Below the pieces are notes generated by a model that had not been told where the DNA came from, ran no database searches, and saw only the letters and a program-made list of their open reading frames with translations. A stretch of DNA of 64,000 bases from the NCBI RefSeq assembly GCF_014333425.1, contig NZ_JACRYT010000001.1, positions 434,001 through 498,000 of the forward strand, read 5' to 3'. Of this stretch, positions 17,101 to 25,699 are shown piece by piece (the stretch's first letter is position 1; each line of letters begins with the position of its first letter). The position numbers and the translations under genes are program-made. The DNA comes from Zhenpiania hominis. GTDB taxonomy: Bacteria; Bacillota; Clostridia; Peptostreptococcales; Anaerovoracaceae.

Positions 17101-20100
17101 GATAAGACGAACAATTCAGTGCGGAGATATCTGGCGGAGCGTGCGGATCTTCTTGGAGCCATCAGGCTTCCTGATAATACCTTTAACAGCGCCGGAACAG
17201 AGGTCACTTCGGATATCCTGTTTTTGCAGAAACGAGACCGCATGGTAATCCCGGAACAAAACTGGATGTATTTAAGCGAGCTTGAAGACGGAATAAAGAT
17301 CAATTCCTATTTTGCAGATAATCCTGAAATGATACTCGGCGAAATGAAGATGATTTCAGGAAGGTTCGGACCGGAAGCCTCCTGCGTTCCTTTTGAAAAT
17401 GCGGATCTTGGTACGCTTCTTTCGGAGGCGGTTTCCGGAATTCATGGTGAGATTTCAGATTATGAAACAGATGAAATGGAGGAAGAAGAGGCAGTCCCGG
17501 CAGACCCGGAAGTGCGAAACTTTTCGTTTACCGTAGCGGACGGGGCTTTGTATTTCAGAGAGAACTCCATGATGTATCCGGTAAAACTTTCCGATACGGC
17601 AGTCAGCAGAGTAAAGGGAATGATCCAAATACGCGATAGCGTTCGCCGCCTGATAGAGCTGCAAACAGAAGATGTTCCGGAAGGGGAAATCAAAGAAGAA
17701 CAGGGAAAACTCAATGCTCTATACGATACCTTTACAAAAAAATATGGTCTTATAAATAGTAGAGCAAACAGTTCGGCATTCTCAGAAGACAGTTCGTATT
17801 GCCTGCTTTCAGCACTTGAAGTGATCGATGAAAACGGTAATCTGATTCGAAAAGCGGATATGTTTTCAAAAAGAACGATCTCACCTGCACGGCCGGTGGC
17901 AAGGTGCGATACTGCGTCGGAAGCGCTGGCGGTCGCAATCGGCGAGCGGGCTTTTGTGGATATGCCTTTTATGTCAGAGCTTACGGGAAAAGAAGAAACG
18001 GAGATATATGACGACCTGAAAGGCGTAATTTTTCTTAATCCAAAGTACGAGCTTGGTGCAGAATCTCAAAAGTACCTTACGGCGGATGAATATCTGTCGG
18101 GGAATGTCAGGGAGAAACTGAGGGTGGCGAGATCCCTGGCTGAAAGCAATCCAGAATATCGGATTAATGTAGGGCACCTTGAGAATGTGCAGCCGCAAGA
18201 TCTTAATGCAGGAGAGATAAGCGTAAGACTTGGAGCCACCTGGATTCCGACAGAGGTGATAAGTGAATTCATCTTTGAGCTTCTGTCCACGCCTAAATAT
18301 GCGCAGTGGAACATTCATGTGCATTATTCAAACTATACAGGTGAATGGAGCATTGAAGGAAAAAACAGTGATCGCGGAAATGTCAGTGCATACAGCACCT
18401 ACGGTACGAAGAGAATAAACGCATATAAGATTATTGAAGAAACTTTGAATCTGAAAGATGTGAGGATCTTTGATTATCTGACGGATGAGGATGGGAAAAA
18501 GAAGGCGGTGCTGAATAAGAAGGAGACTGCAATTGCACAGGGAAAACAGGAACTTATAAAGCAGGCTTTTGCTGACTGGATCTGGAAAGATTCAGAAAGG
18601 CGTCAGTATTTGACGGAGAGATATAACCAGAAATTCAATTCGATCAGACCAAGGGAATATGATGGCAGTCATATAGTCTTTGCCGGCATGAATCCGGAAA
18701 TTGCGCTACGAAAGCATCAGAGGAATGCTGTTGCGAGGATATTGTACGGAGGAAACACATTGCTTGCACACGCTGTAGGTGCGGGGAAGACTTTTGAAAT
18801 GGCAGCTGCCGCTATGGAATCAAAGAGGCTTGGACTTTGCAGTAAATCCATGTTTGTTGTGCCGAATCATCTGACGGAGCAATGGGCGAGTGAGTTCCTG
18901 CAGCTATACCCTTCCGCTAATATTTTAGTGGCAACGAAGAAGGATTTTCAGAAAAGGAACAGAAAAAGATTTTGCGGGCGAGTGGCCACAGGTGATTACG
19001 ATGCCGTTATAATTGGACATTCTCAGCTTGAGAAAATCCCGGTAAGCGAGGAAAGGCAACGAAAAATATTAGAGGAACAGATCGAAGAGATTACGGCAGG
19101 GATTGCAGAGCTTAAAAACAGGAGAGGGGAAAGGTTTTCCATCAAGGCTCTTGAAAAGAGCAGAAAAAAACTGAAAGCAAAGCTTGAAAAGCTGAATGAT
19201 CAGAGTAAAAAGGACGATCTTGTAACCTTTGAAGAGCTCGGCGTAGACCGCCTCTTTATTGACGAGTCTCATTATTATAAGAACCTGTACCTTTATACCA
19301 AGATGAGAAATGTAGGCGGGATCGCACAGACGGAAGCATTCAAATCCTCTGATCTTTTCATGAAATGTCGGTATCTTGATGAAATCACGGGAGGCAAGGG
19401 AATCGTATTTGCAACGGGAACGCCAATAAGCAATTCCATGACGGAGCTCTATACGATCCAGCGGTATCTGCAATATGATATGCTGCAGAGAAATGATCTC
19501 CAGCATTTTGATGCATGGGCGTCTACCTTTGGCGAGACGGTGACTGCGATAGAACTTGCGCCGGAAGGAAGCGGATATCGCTCGAAAACCCGGTTCGCCA
19601 AATTCTATAACCTTCCGGAGCTGATGGCAATGTTTAAAGAGGTTGCCGATATTCAGACGGAGGATATGCTGAAACTCCCGGTTCCGAAAGCCAATTATCA
19701 TAATGTGGCGGTAAAGCCATCTGATTTTCAAAAAAAGATGGTAGAGGAGCTTTCTGAAAGAGCGGAGCGTGTGAGAAATAAAATGGTTGATCCGTCAAAA
19801 GACAATATGCTTAAAATTACAAACGACGGAAGAAAGCTCGCCCTTGATCAGAGGCTTGAAAACGAAACCTTGCCTGATTTTGAAGGCAGCAAGGTCAATG
19901 CCTGTGTGGATAACATATTTAAAATATGGGAAAAAGGGAAAGCTCAAAGGCTGACGCAGCTTGTGTTTTGCGACCTCTCCACGCCAAAAGATGATGGCTC
20001 TTTTAATATTTATGATGATATACGGGACAAGCTTGCCTTAAGAGGCGTGCCGCAGGAAGAGATAAAATATATCCACGAAGCAAACACGGAAGCGAGAAAA

Positions 20101-21165
20101 ATGGCACTGTTTTCTCAAGTGAGACAGGGGGCGGTTCGTATCCTGATCGGCTCTACCCAGAAGATGGGCGCAGGCACAAATGTGCAGAATAAGCTCGTTG
20201 CAATACACGATATTGACTGTCCGTGGAGACCGTCTGACCTGGAGCAGAGATCAGGCAGAATCATAAGACAGGGGAATGAAAATGAGGAAGTTGAGATCTT
20301 CCGGTATGTGACGGAAGAAACATTCGACGCATATCTCTATCAGCTGGTGGAGAACAAACAGAAATTCATCAGCCAGGTCATGACGGGGAAATCCCCTGTG
20401 AGAAGCGCCGAAGATTTTGATGAGGCGGTTCTTTCCTACGCAGAAATCAAAATGCTTGCAACGGGAAATCCTCACATCAAGGAAAAGATGGATCTTGATA
20501 TTCAGGTATCCAAGCTGAAGCTTTTGAAGCAAAATTTTCTAAGTGAAAAGTATTCCCTTGAAGATAGGATCGAGCGGGTTTTTCCTGCACAGATAAAGTA
20601 CTATGAAGAGCAGATACAAGGGTTTAACGAAGATATTGCTTTCTTAAATTCACAGCCTTCCGATGAAAAGGAATTTGCAGGGATGTTAATAAAGGGAGAG
20701 AATTTTGTGGAAAAAGCGCAGGCGGGAGAGCGGATTTTACAGGAGTGCAAGGCGATGAAAAGTCCTGATCCGGTTTTTCTGGGTGAATACCGCGGCTTTA
20801 ATATGGAGCTTTCTTTTGATACAGTTGCAAGGGAGTTTATGATTATCTTAAAACGCTCCATGCAGCATACGGTAAAACTCGGAAACGATGCAAGCGGCAA
20901 TATCATAAGGATCGACAATGTTCTTTCAGGTATTGAAAAGCGGGCTGCTGTTGTAAAAGCGGAATATGAAAATGTTTTGACTCAGCTTGATAAAGCAAGG
21001 ATAGAGACCAGCAAAACCTTTGAACATGAAGATGAGCTCAAGGAAAAGTCCGCAAGGCTTGATGAACTCAATATCCTTTTGAATCTGGATGAAAAGGAAA
21101 ATACCGTAATTGATGTGGAGCCGGAAGAGCTTCAGGATGTGCCGGACAGAGAATATGAACGATAG
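14116..21165 (+). CDS. Giant N6-methylase / SNF2-type helicase fusion
   Basis: This 2349-aa protein is typical of clostridial conjugative elements. The N-terminal ~130 residues resemble the DNA-binding/antirestriction part of such proteins. A charged low-complexity linker (about 275-395) follows. A class I methyltransferase domain (about 850-1050) has EPSCGVGNF and GNVPFG in place of NPPF/NPPY. The helicase part starts near residue 1530 with HAVGAGKTFEM (Walker A), then FIDESHYYKN (DEAH-like), TGTPISNSM and QRSGRIIRQGN (motif VI). It probably remodels or protects incoming DNA (inference). The ATG at 14116 is preferred over GTG 14107 for its spacing from AAAGG/AGGTG. A TnpV gene overlaps its linker in another frame. 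Confidence 0.88.
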   Translation: MASKYVYIAKLYDSISKEVARSPEDWKAFLETASNNYKLRFDENLLVYAQKPEATAVLEIEKWNGRFHRWVNRGAKGIAVFYDSPDGKASLKHYFDIADTHEGKNPVPVPIWKMKDAYKDEVISALEGVFGELERKDSLKEAIISAAENGAEDNFTEYLEALKACRQGSFLDDLDEDNLSAVFRETVAESVAYMMGSRLEASKDMAEEMMFSWISQFNTKDSLNALGYATVDIAAMGLREIAKTVLMLEKEDRTFGAVKQSEYNEEKERSKKDGDHLYDDKRGSDTGYKGAGDRRNGTRSLGNEKEGLSSEGEADRILQSSDVVQVERTSAADRARSGRDDANAYRSDESEGEDQRRTEGEISDAVDTGDEQYQTERKGDRTEGTHIQLAYFDRGAEDRSLPFFHIDKVAEAVRSFFDENTLQEIELFYKENSDEGSRISFLKEKFSELPEKDALGYGCKLYSNVLFLYEGEQGIPQSGAYYDWRVIEECLEGLMLTGAFYSEIDPRSFTFSQEIIDIALTSGSLYENGKFRIYEQFQKSLSEQENIAFLKQEYGIGGRSDIKEGTRIGENHNSKGIELHRGYGEDAPRFFLKWKDVCRRIEDLIKINRYLNAKELSEYPKWLERQEEKRAQKRAEQEEKLKQPDKNIHYEYHLGDTVYLGASQYEILEITEDSVKLFDENCPLINQELPIEVFERRMRETPANEHLIAGDKQNAAHELSEKEEIEKTVSEEDSSEQSLKADIVPLWERADSEKNMPKALKGEKKDYRIAAGFDDYRTKKERFADNINAIELLRKLEQEERYADTAEQDVLAKYAGWGGIPEVYDEENESWHDEYIRLKELLTDEEYLSARESTLTAFYTPKTVIDGIYKVLENMGFKQGNILEPSCGVGNFIGCLPDSMRESRVYGIELDKISGSIAKQLYQNASIAVDGYENTNLPDSFFDVAIGNVPFGDFKVSDPKYNKYNWLIHDYFFGKTLDKVRPGGIIAFVTAKGTMDKTNNSVRRYLAERADLLGAIRLPDNTFNSAGTEVTSDILFLQKRDRMVIPEQNWMYLSELEDGIKINSYFADNPEMILGEMKMISGRFGPEASCVPFENADLGTLLSEAVSGIHGEISDYETDEMEEEEAVPADPEVRNFSFTVADGALYFRENSMMYPVKLSDTAVSRVKGMIQIRDSVRRLIELQTEDVPEGEIKEEQGKLNALYDTFTKKYGLINSRANSSAFSEDSSYCLLSALEVIDENGNLIRKADMFSKRTISPARPVARCDTASEALAVAIGERAFVDMPFMSELTGKEETEIYDDLKGVIFLNPKYELGAESQKYLTADEYLSGNVREKLRVARSLAESNPEYRINVGHLENVQPQDLNAGEISVRLGATWIPTEVISEFIFELLSTPKYAQWNIHVHYSNYTGEWSIEGKNSDRGNVSAYSTYGTKRINAYKIIEETLNLKDVRIFDYLTDEDGKKKAVLNKKETAIAQGKQELIKQAFADWIWKDSERRQYLTERYNQKFNSIRPREYDGSHIVFAGMNPEIALRKHQRNAVARILYGGNTLLAHAVGAGKTFEMAAAAMESKRLGLCSKSMFVVPNHLTEQWASEFLQLYPSANILVATKKDFQKRNRKRFCGRVATGDYDAVIIGHSQLEKIPVSEERQRKILEEQIEEITAGIAELKNRRGERFSIKALEKSRKKLKAKLEKLNDQSKKDDLVTFEELGVDRLFIDESHYYKNLYLYTKMRNVGGIAQTEAFKSSDLFMKCRYLDEITGGKGIVFATGTPISNSMTELYTIQRYLQYDMLQRNDLQHFDAWASTFGETVTAIELAPEGSGYRSKTRFAKFYNLPELMAMFKEVADIQTEDMLKLPVPKANYHNVAVKPSDFQKKMVEELSERAERVRNKMVDPSKDNMLKITNDGRKLALDQRLENETLPDFEGSKVNACVDNIFKIWEKGKAQRLTQLVFCDLSTPKDDGSFNIYDDIRDKLALRGVPQEEIKYIHEANTEARKMALFSQVRQGAVRILIGSTQKMGAGTNVQNKLVAIHDIDCPWRPSDLEQRSGRIIRQGNENEEVEIFRYVTEETFDAYLYQLVENKQKFISQVMTGKSPVRSAEDFDEAVLSYAEIKMLATGNPHIKEKMDLDIQVSKLKLLKQNFLSEKYSLEDRIERVFPAQIKYYEEQIQGFNEDIAFLNSQPSDEKEFAGMLIKGENFVEKAQAGERILQECKAMKSPDPVFLGEYRGFNMELSFDTVAREFMIILKRSMQHTVKLGNDASGNIIRIDNVLSGIEKRAAVVKAEYENVLTQLDKARIETSKTFEHEDELKEKSARLDELNILLNLDEKENTVIDVEPEELQDVPDREYER
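14933..15283 (+). CDS. TnpV-family protein nested out of frame in the helicase gene
   Basis: Within the linker-coding part of the giant gene, the +1 frame encodes a 116-aa protein with its own AAGGAG site (14918-14923) 9 nt before ATG 14933. From LGVWAMRRKDYLQ to ELIYN it aligns without gaps to the free-standing TnpV at 49903-50283 of this window, at about 43 of 89 identical residues. Shared blocks are YLQ..KRTVY..LLTS.KL, EMM and AxEIV....IY. So this frame is under protein selection, not a shadow. TnpV proteins are found in clostridial mobile elements and their role is poorly known. Confidence 0.8.
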   Translation: MEITYTMINGVQIPDIKVLETEETELGVWAMRRKDYLQKEKRTVYYNLLTSCKLSEHLQQIEREAEEMMQMLTDQMKVKEKISEELKEKSPMQWTQEMNNIRQSAKEIVLRELIYN

Positions 21166-21229
21166 GACATCATTATTTAATATATGAGCGTGCAGGGCAG
21201 AAAAAAGGCGCGCTCAGGATACATACCGG

Positions 21230-21895
21230 ATGGCGATCCGAGGTCATTCGGTTTTTTTATTGCTCAGAAAGGAGGTGGAAGCTATAGGAGAAAGGCGTGA
21301 TATTAACAGGGAACTACTTGAGAAAATGGAGGTGGAATATGAAAGGTATGTAAACGATTTGCTTGGAAAAAAGCCGGAGGAAATCATAAAAAGCTCTTAT
21401 GAAACTGTGATCAGGGACGAGATTTTATTCATGATAGAAGGGAATTACTTTTCTCATGAACAGATGATGGATCTTCTTAGCTTTGAAAATCCGCTCGAAA
21501 TCTGCACGACTGCATGGAAAGAGTGCAATGAGGTGGACACAGAAGAAATAAGGGAAAGTGTTGATGGGTATTTACAGGAATTGAAAGATGATATGAAAAG
21601 AAAGGAAGAGGAACTTATGATAAATAACAATGATATCAGTTTTGAAATCGTAGAACATATAGGAGTGATTTCTCAGAATCAGCATGGTTGGGCAAAGGAA
21701 CTTAATGTCGTATCATGGAACGGCAAAAGACCTAAATTCGACATTCGCGATTGGTCGCCTGATCATACCCACATGTCGAGAGGGCTTACTTTAAGCGAGC
21801 ATGAAATGAAAAATCTTAAGGATATTGTAGCAGACAAAGATCTGACAATACCTGCAGGCTCCCGTGATAAAAAGGAAAAGGATTATGAAAGATAA
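21230..21895 (+). CDS. DUF3848-YdbC (PC4-like) fusion protein
   Basis: The N-terminal ~125 residues match DUF3848-type proteins of conjugative elements (ELLEKMEVEYERYV...). The C-terminal ~70 residues (SFEIVEHIGVISQNQHGW ... FDIRDW) match YdbC, a PC4/p15-like single-stranded-DNA-binding fold. It is likely to act on ssDNA during transfer or replication. The start is unclear: ATG 21230 has only a weak site, while the strong GGAGG at 21271 is followed by no ATG/GTG/TTG at proper spacing, only ATA 21284. ATG 21350 is another option. Confidence 0.75.
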   Translation: MAIRGHSVFLLLRKEVEAIGERRDINRELLEKMEVEYERYVNDLLGKKPEEIIKSSYETVIRDEILFMIEGNYFSHEQMMDLLSFENPLEICTTAWKECNEVDTEEIRESVDGYLQELKDDMKRKEEELMINNNDISFEIVEHIGVISQNQHGWAKELNVVSWNGKRPKFDIRDWSPDHTHMSRGLTLSEHEMKNLKDIVADKDLTIPAGSRDKKEKDYER

Positions 21896-21905
21896 GGTGG
21901 TATAA

Positions 21906-22877
21906 ATGGGCTGGGTGACTACGCAAGAGATCGAAAAGGCCAGACAGATCGATCTTCTGACATATCTGAAGCTTTATGATCCGAGTGAGCTTGTCAGGAT
22001 CGGAAATGATATTTATTCGACCAGAACTCACGATAGTCTTAAGATCAGCAACGGTGCATGGATGTGGTTTTCCAGAGGGATCGGAGGCTACAGCGCGCTT
22101 GATTACCTTATAAAAGTAAAGGAGATCCCGTTTGTTGAAGCCGTTAATTTATTAAACGATAAGGGGTGCGCATATCGCAGCACCCCTGCTTCATCTAAAG
22201 GAAAACTTCAGGATAAGAAGCTGCTGCTTCCGGAAAGAAACGAAAGGAGCAGCAGAGTAGTTGCATATCTTTGCAGGAGAGGAATCGATCTTGAAATCAT
22301 AAAATACTGCATTGAAAATGACCTCTTATATGAATCCAGGGAACATGGCAATGCGATTTTTGTGGGATACGATAATGAGAATGTCCCAAGGTATGCATCT
22401 TTTCGTGCCACAAATGGGATGAGGATCTTAGGTGATGCTGCCGGAAGTGATAAGAGGTACTGCTTCAAAATATTAAGTCCGGCAAGTAATAGTACGCATA
22501 TTTTTGAAAGTGCGATCGATCTGCTTAGCTTTGCTACCCTGCGAAAAATGGACGGATTTAACTGGAAAGAAGAAAACCTTGTATCCCTTGCCGGCGTATA
22601 CAGACCGAGAGCTGACGGCACATCAAAAGTGCCTGTTGCTCTTCAGAAGGTCCTTTCGGAAAACTGCAGGACATATGATCTGCATCTTCATTTTGATAAT
22701 GATTTTGCAGGAAGAACCTCTGCAAAGGGACTTATGAAGGCTCTTGAGGGTGTGTATGTGGTCTACGATGAACCGCCGCCATACGGCAAGGATTTTAATG
22801 ATTATTTATGTAGACGAATACGCTTTTCTGAAATAGAAGAGGAAAAGGAGATGATGAAAAATGAGAGAGACCGCTAA
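21906..22877 (+). CDS. DUF3991/TOPRIM-domain primase-like protein
   Basis: This 323-aa protein has the DUF3991 core (YLCRRGIDLEIIKYCIENDLLYE, residues ~117-140) followed by a TOPRIM-like domain in which IFESAIDLLS and HFDNDFAGR supply the acidic residues. The N-terminal SWFSRGxGG-like element (MWFSRGIGGYSALDYL) resembles primase zinc-domain remnants without the cysteines. It probably takes part in priming or DNA processing for the element. It starts 10 nt after the preceding gene and overlaps the next. Confidence 0.82.
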   Translation: MGWVTTQEIEKARQIDLLTYLKLYDPSELVRIGNDIYSTRTHDSLKISNGAWMWFSRGIGGYSALDYLIKVKEIPFVEAVNLLNDKGCAYRSTPASSKGKLQDKKLLLPERNERSSRVVAYLCRRGIDLEIIKYCIENDLLYESREHGNAIFVGYDNENVPRYASFRATNGMRILGDAAGSDKRYCFKILSPASNSTHIFESAIDLLSFATLRKMDGFNWKEENLVSLAGVYRPRADGTSKVPVALQKVLSENCRTYDLHLHFDNDFAGRTSAKGLMKALEGVYVVYDEPPPYGKDFNDYLCRRIRFSEIEEEKEMMKNERDR

Positions 22878-23283
22878 GCTGAAGGTACTGTATATTGAAC
22901 CGATGAAAACTCCCAAAATTGTTGAAATCGATGGTGATTTAGAGTCTATGCAAAATCTTGTTGGAGGATATATTGAAGAGTATATGCCTTTTGAAGATGA
23001 GGTCGCGATCGTTTGTAACGATGAAGGAAAGATCAATGGACTTGAACCAAATCGAGGGATATTTGATAAGGAAGGAGAGCTTCAGGATATAATCTGCGGT
23101 TCTTTTTTTATCTGCTATGCGCCGGTAGAAAGCGAAAAATATCTTTCGCTTCCGGATAATCTCAGAAAAAAATATGAAGAAATGTTCCGTCATCCTGAGA
23201 TAATCACGCGTACAGATACGGGTGATCTTAAGATAAGAAGACTGTTTTTACCCGGAAGAGATATTGACAGAAACGAGAGATAG
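22861..23283 (+). CDS. DUF3846 protein
   Basis: This 140-aa protein has the DUF3846 pattern (KVLYIEPMKTPKIVEIDGDLESMQNLVGG, then NDEGKINGLEPNRGI and the DIICGSFFI segment). Members are frequent in mobile elements and phages, and their function is unknown. It overlaps the end of the TOPRIM gene by 17 bp with AAGGAG upstream, so it belongs to the same operon. Confidence 0.8.
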   Translation: MRETAKLKVLYIEPMKTPKIVEIDGDLESMQNLVGGYIEEYMPFEDEVAIVCNDEGKINGLEPNRGIFDKEGELQDIICGSFFICYAPVESEKYLSLPDNLRKKYEEMFRHPEIITRTDTGDLKIRRLFLPGRDIDRNER

Positions 23284-23310
23284 CGTTTTGCAGATATATT
23301 AGCAAGCAGG

Positions 23311-24774
23311 ATGAAACATTCCTATGCCAGAACAAAGGAACTGGTAGAAGAAAAGCAAAAGAGCACCGAAGGCTCACCGGCAGAATATGCCGTAAACAGG
23401 CTTTCCGGCGCAGGGAATACACTCATGCGAAAAGGCGGCGGGAAGTTTAATGAAGCCGGAGGAAAGAGCGTCACTGTTTTGAAGAACGAGATCAGGCAGC
23501 GAAGGCAAGGAATAAAGGACAAGGGAGCGGACATAAGCAGATCGTCATACACTGTAAGAAGGCCGGGAACAAAGATAAAAAAGGCAGGGCGAAGCAGTAA
23601 TGAAATATCGTATTCGGCAAATAAACATGCTTTGTCGAAACGACTTGCTCAAAAACGGCTTACCGGAAAACATGTTAAATATTCAGGCGTGAGAAAAGGC
23701 GCTGTCAGGGCAATCCATGCAGTGCGAGCGATCGCGGCGAGTTTAAAAACACTTTTTGTATTCCTGTTTGCGGGAGGGTGGATCGCAGTGCTTGCTGTTG
23801 TAATATGCTGCCTCTTTGGGGCAGCTCTTTACTTTTTTGGCGACAGCAGTTCCAATGATTATCTTCCCGTGAGTGCAGAAGTGGAAAGCTATACTCCAGT
23901 AATAGAAAAGTATGCGAAAGAATATGGGATACCGGAATATGTAGAGCTGATCAAGGCGGTCATGATGCAGGAGTCAGGCGGCAGGGGTACGGATCCCATG
24001 CAGGCTTCAGAGTGCAGCTTTAATACGAAGTATCCGAAAAAGCCAAACGGGATAACCGATCCGGAGTACTCCATAAACTGCGGTATCCAATATCTTAAAA
24101 GCGCTATTACAGCTGCTGGAGTCCAAAATCCGGTGGATATGGACAGGATAAAGCTTGCCCTGCAGGGGTATAACTTCGGTGTGGGATATATATCATGGGC
24201 GCTTGAAAACCACGGTGGATATTCGAAGGCGGGAGCCGTAGAATATTCCAAACAGCAGGCGAAGAAAAACGGATGGTCTTCATATGGAGACACGGATTAC
24301 GTGGAGCATGTGCTTAGATATTATCCGTATGGCAACTATTCCTATGATGTTATCTTTAACGGAAGCGGAAAATTGGGACTTCCGATAGCAGGTATGACAC
24401 AGGGAAATATAACTTCCCATTTTGGACCGAGATCTTCTCCGGGAGGGATCGGCTCAACAAATCATCAGGGACTGGATATCGGATTTCCAACCGGGACAAA
24501 AGTACTTGCCTGTGAATCGGGGACAGTAACTTCCGCAGGCTGGAACGGAGGACTTGGAAAATGCATTATCATCAGACATAGTAACAGCCTTGAGACTGTT
24601 TACGGACATCTCAGTAAGATCAATGTATCAAAAGGACAGAAAGTAGTGAGAGGTCAGGTGATCGGTGAAGTTGGAAATACAGGTAACTCAACAGGACCGC
24701 ATCTGCATCTGGGAGTCAGGGTAAACGGCAGTTATGTGAATCCAGAAAAGGGATGGCTGAGCATGGGGAAATAG
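23311..24774 (+). CDS. Bifunctional lysozyme / M23 peptidase, membrane-anchored
   Basis: This 487-aa protein cuts peptidoglycan and is the wall-drilling enzyme of Gram-positive conjugative elements (CwlT/VirB1-type role). A basic cytoplasmic N-terminus of ~150 residues is followed by one transmembrane helix (about 152-175). An SLT/lysozyme-like domain with the catalytic Glu in MMQESGG comes next. The C-terminal M23 domain has zinc ligands in NHQGLDIG and HLHLG. The M23 class replaces the NlpC/P60 domain of the Tn916 enzyme. It is the last recognisable transfer-type gene before the cargo begins. Confidence 0.88.
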   Translation: MKHSYARTKELVEEKQKSTEGSPAEYAVNRLSGAGNTLMRKGGGKFNEAGGKSVTVLKNEIRQRRQGIKDKGADISRSSYTVRRPGTKIKKAGRSSNEISYSANKHALSKRLAQKRLTGKHVKYSGVRKGAVRAIHAVRAIAASLKTLFVFLFAGGWIAVLAVVICCLFGAALYFFGDSSSNDYLPVSAEVESYTPVIEKYAKEYGIPEYVELIKAVMMQESGGRGTDPMQASECSFNTKYPKKPNGITDPEYSINCGIQYLKSAITAAGVQNPVDMDRIKLALQGYNFGVGYISWALENHGGYSKAGAVEYSKQQAKKNGWSSYGDTDYVEHVLRYYPYGNYSYDVIFNGSGKLGLPIAGMTQGNITSHFGPRSSPGGIGSTNHQGLDIGFPTGTKVLACESGTVTSAGWNGGLGKCIIIRHSNSLETVYGHLSKINVSKGQKVVRGQVIGEVGNTGNSTGPHLHLGVRVNGSYVNPEKGWLSMGK

Positions 24775-24780
24775 AAAGAC

Positions 24781-24807
24781 GAGGCAGGGCGTTTCCCCTG
24801 TCTCTTT
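24781..24807 (+). terminator. Terminator closing the conjugation-type operon
   Basis: A GAGGCAGGG / CCCTGTCTC stem (one G-U pair) with a 6-nt loop, followed by TTTACA. Confidence 0.65.
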
Positions 24808-25108
24808 ACATATATGCGCTCAGTGTAATTGGTGAAGTCCGAGTTCAACATGAATAGAAATCATTATGTGCCGAATGGTAAATATATTAGGGCGAAAAGG
24901 TGATAAAAGAGCAAAGCATATATATATGTTTGCATTGCTTGACGGTATATGAAATCAAATATTCGTAACCATTTGGAGTATTTTCAAACTATCCAGAGTG
25001 GCACAGTCTATTTGGGTTATAGTAAAATTTGATTATGCGAAATCCTGTTTCGCTATTTTTAATCACAATGGGTTAGAAGTATCTAACTACACTGGAGGTA
25101 TGTAGAGA
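24808..25108 (+). promoter_or_regulatory. Long leader of the ECF importer operon with two hairpins
   Basis: About 300 bp without a gene. Near its end GCGAAA / TTTCGC (25037-25042 and 25048-25053) followed by TATTTTT looks like an intrinsic terminator. GTTAGA / TCTAAC (25072-25087) follows, then the GGAGG before ATG 25109. The arrangement would suit attenuation. No known riboswitch was recognised. Confidence 0.4.
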
Positions 25109-25699
25109 ATGGAAGCAAGAAGTAACAAACTACAAGCCAAAGACCTTATCAACGTAGGCATTTTCACCGCCATCTATTTTGTCATTTTCTTTGCGGGTAT
25201 GATGCTGGGATATATCCCTATCTTTATCCCGCTGTTAGGATTGGTGTGCCCCATCCTGTGCGGTATTCCCTTTATGCTGTACTTAACGAAGGTCAAAAAA
25301 TTCGGCATGGTATCTCTGACTGGCATTATCCTTGGCTTGCTGAATTTAATTATGGGTAGTGGCGTGCTGGTTCTGATTTTTGGTATCATCTTTGGCGTTC
25401 TGGGCGATGTAATTTTGCGGGCCGGAAAGTATCAAAGCTGGAAATGCACGCTCCTTGGCAATGGCGTGTTCTCCCTTTGGATCATGGGATATGTAAGCCG
25501 GATGTTCTTAACTCGTGACACTTTTTTTGCTTCACTTGTAAGCAGCTATGGACAGGAATATGTAGATACCCTTATGTCCTATACTCCTGGCTGGACATAT
25601 CCGGTTCTGTTTGTTGTCACTTTTATCGGCGGCATTTTGGGGGCGCTTCTTGGCAAGGCCGTGTTGAAGAAACATTTTGAAAAGGCGGGGATTGCCTGA
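25109..25699 (+). CDS. MptD/Trep_Strep-family ECF substrate-binding (S) component
   Basis: This 196-aa, very hydrophobic protein has about six transmembrane segments and the look of Trep_Strep-type S components of energy-coupling-factor importers. These proteins bind the substrate in the membrane and dock on the T component. The following two genes supply the T component and a double ATPase, so the importer is complete. The substrate is unknown. The end overlaps the next start by one base (TGATG). Confidence 0.75.
   Translation: MEARSNKLQAKDLINVGIFTAIYFVIFFAGMMLGYIPIFIPLLGLVCPILCGIPFMLYLTKVKKFGMVSLTGIILGLLNLIMGSGVLVLIFGIIFGVLGDVILRAGKYQSWKCTLLGNGVFSLWIMGYVSRMFLTRDTFFASLVSSYGQEYVDTLMSYTPGWTYPVLFVVTFIGGILGALLGKAVLKKHFEKAGIA

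Noticed and set aside
24808..25108. Known riboswitch or T-box ahead of the ECF operon
   Set aside because: Two hairpins are visible, but no TPP, cobalamin, T-box or other class-defining motif could be found.
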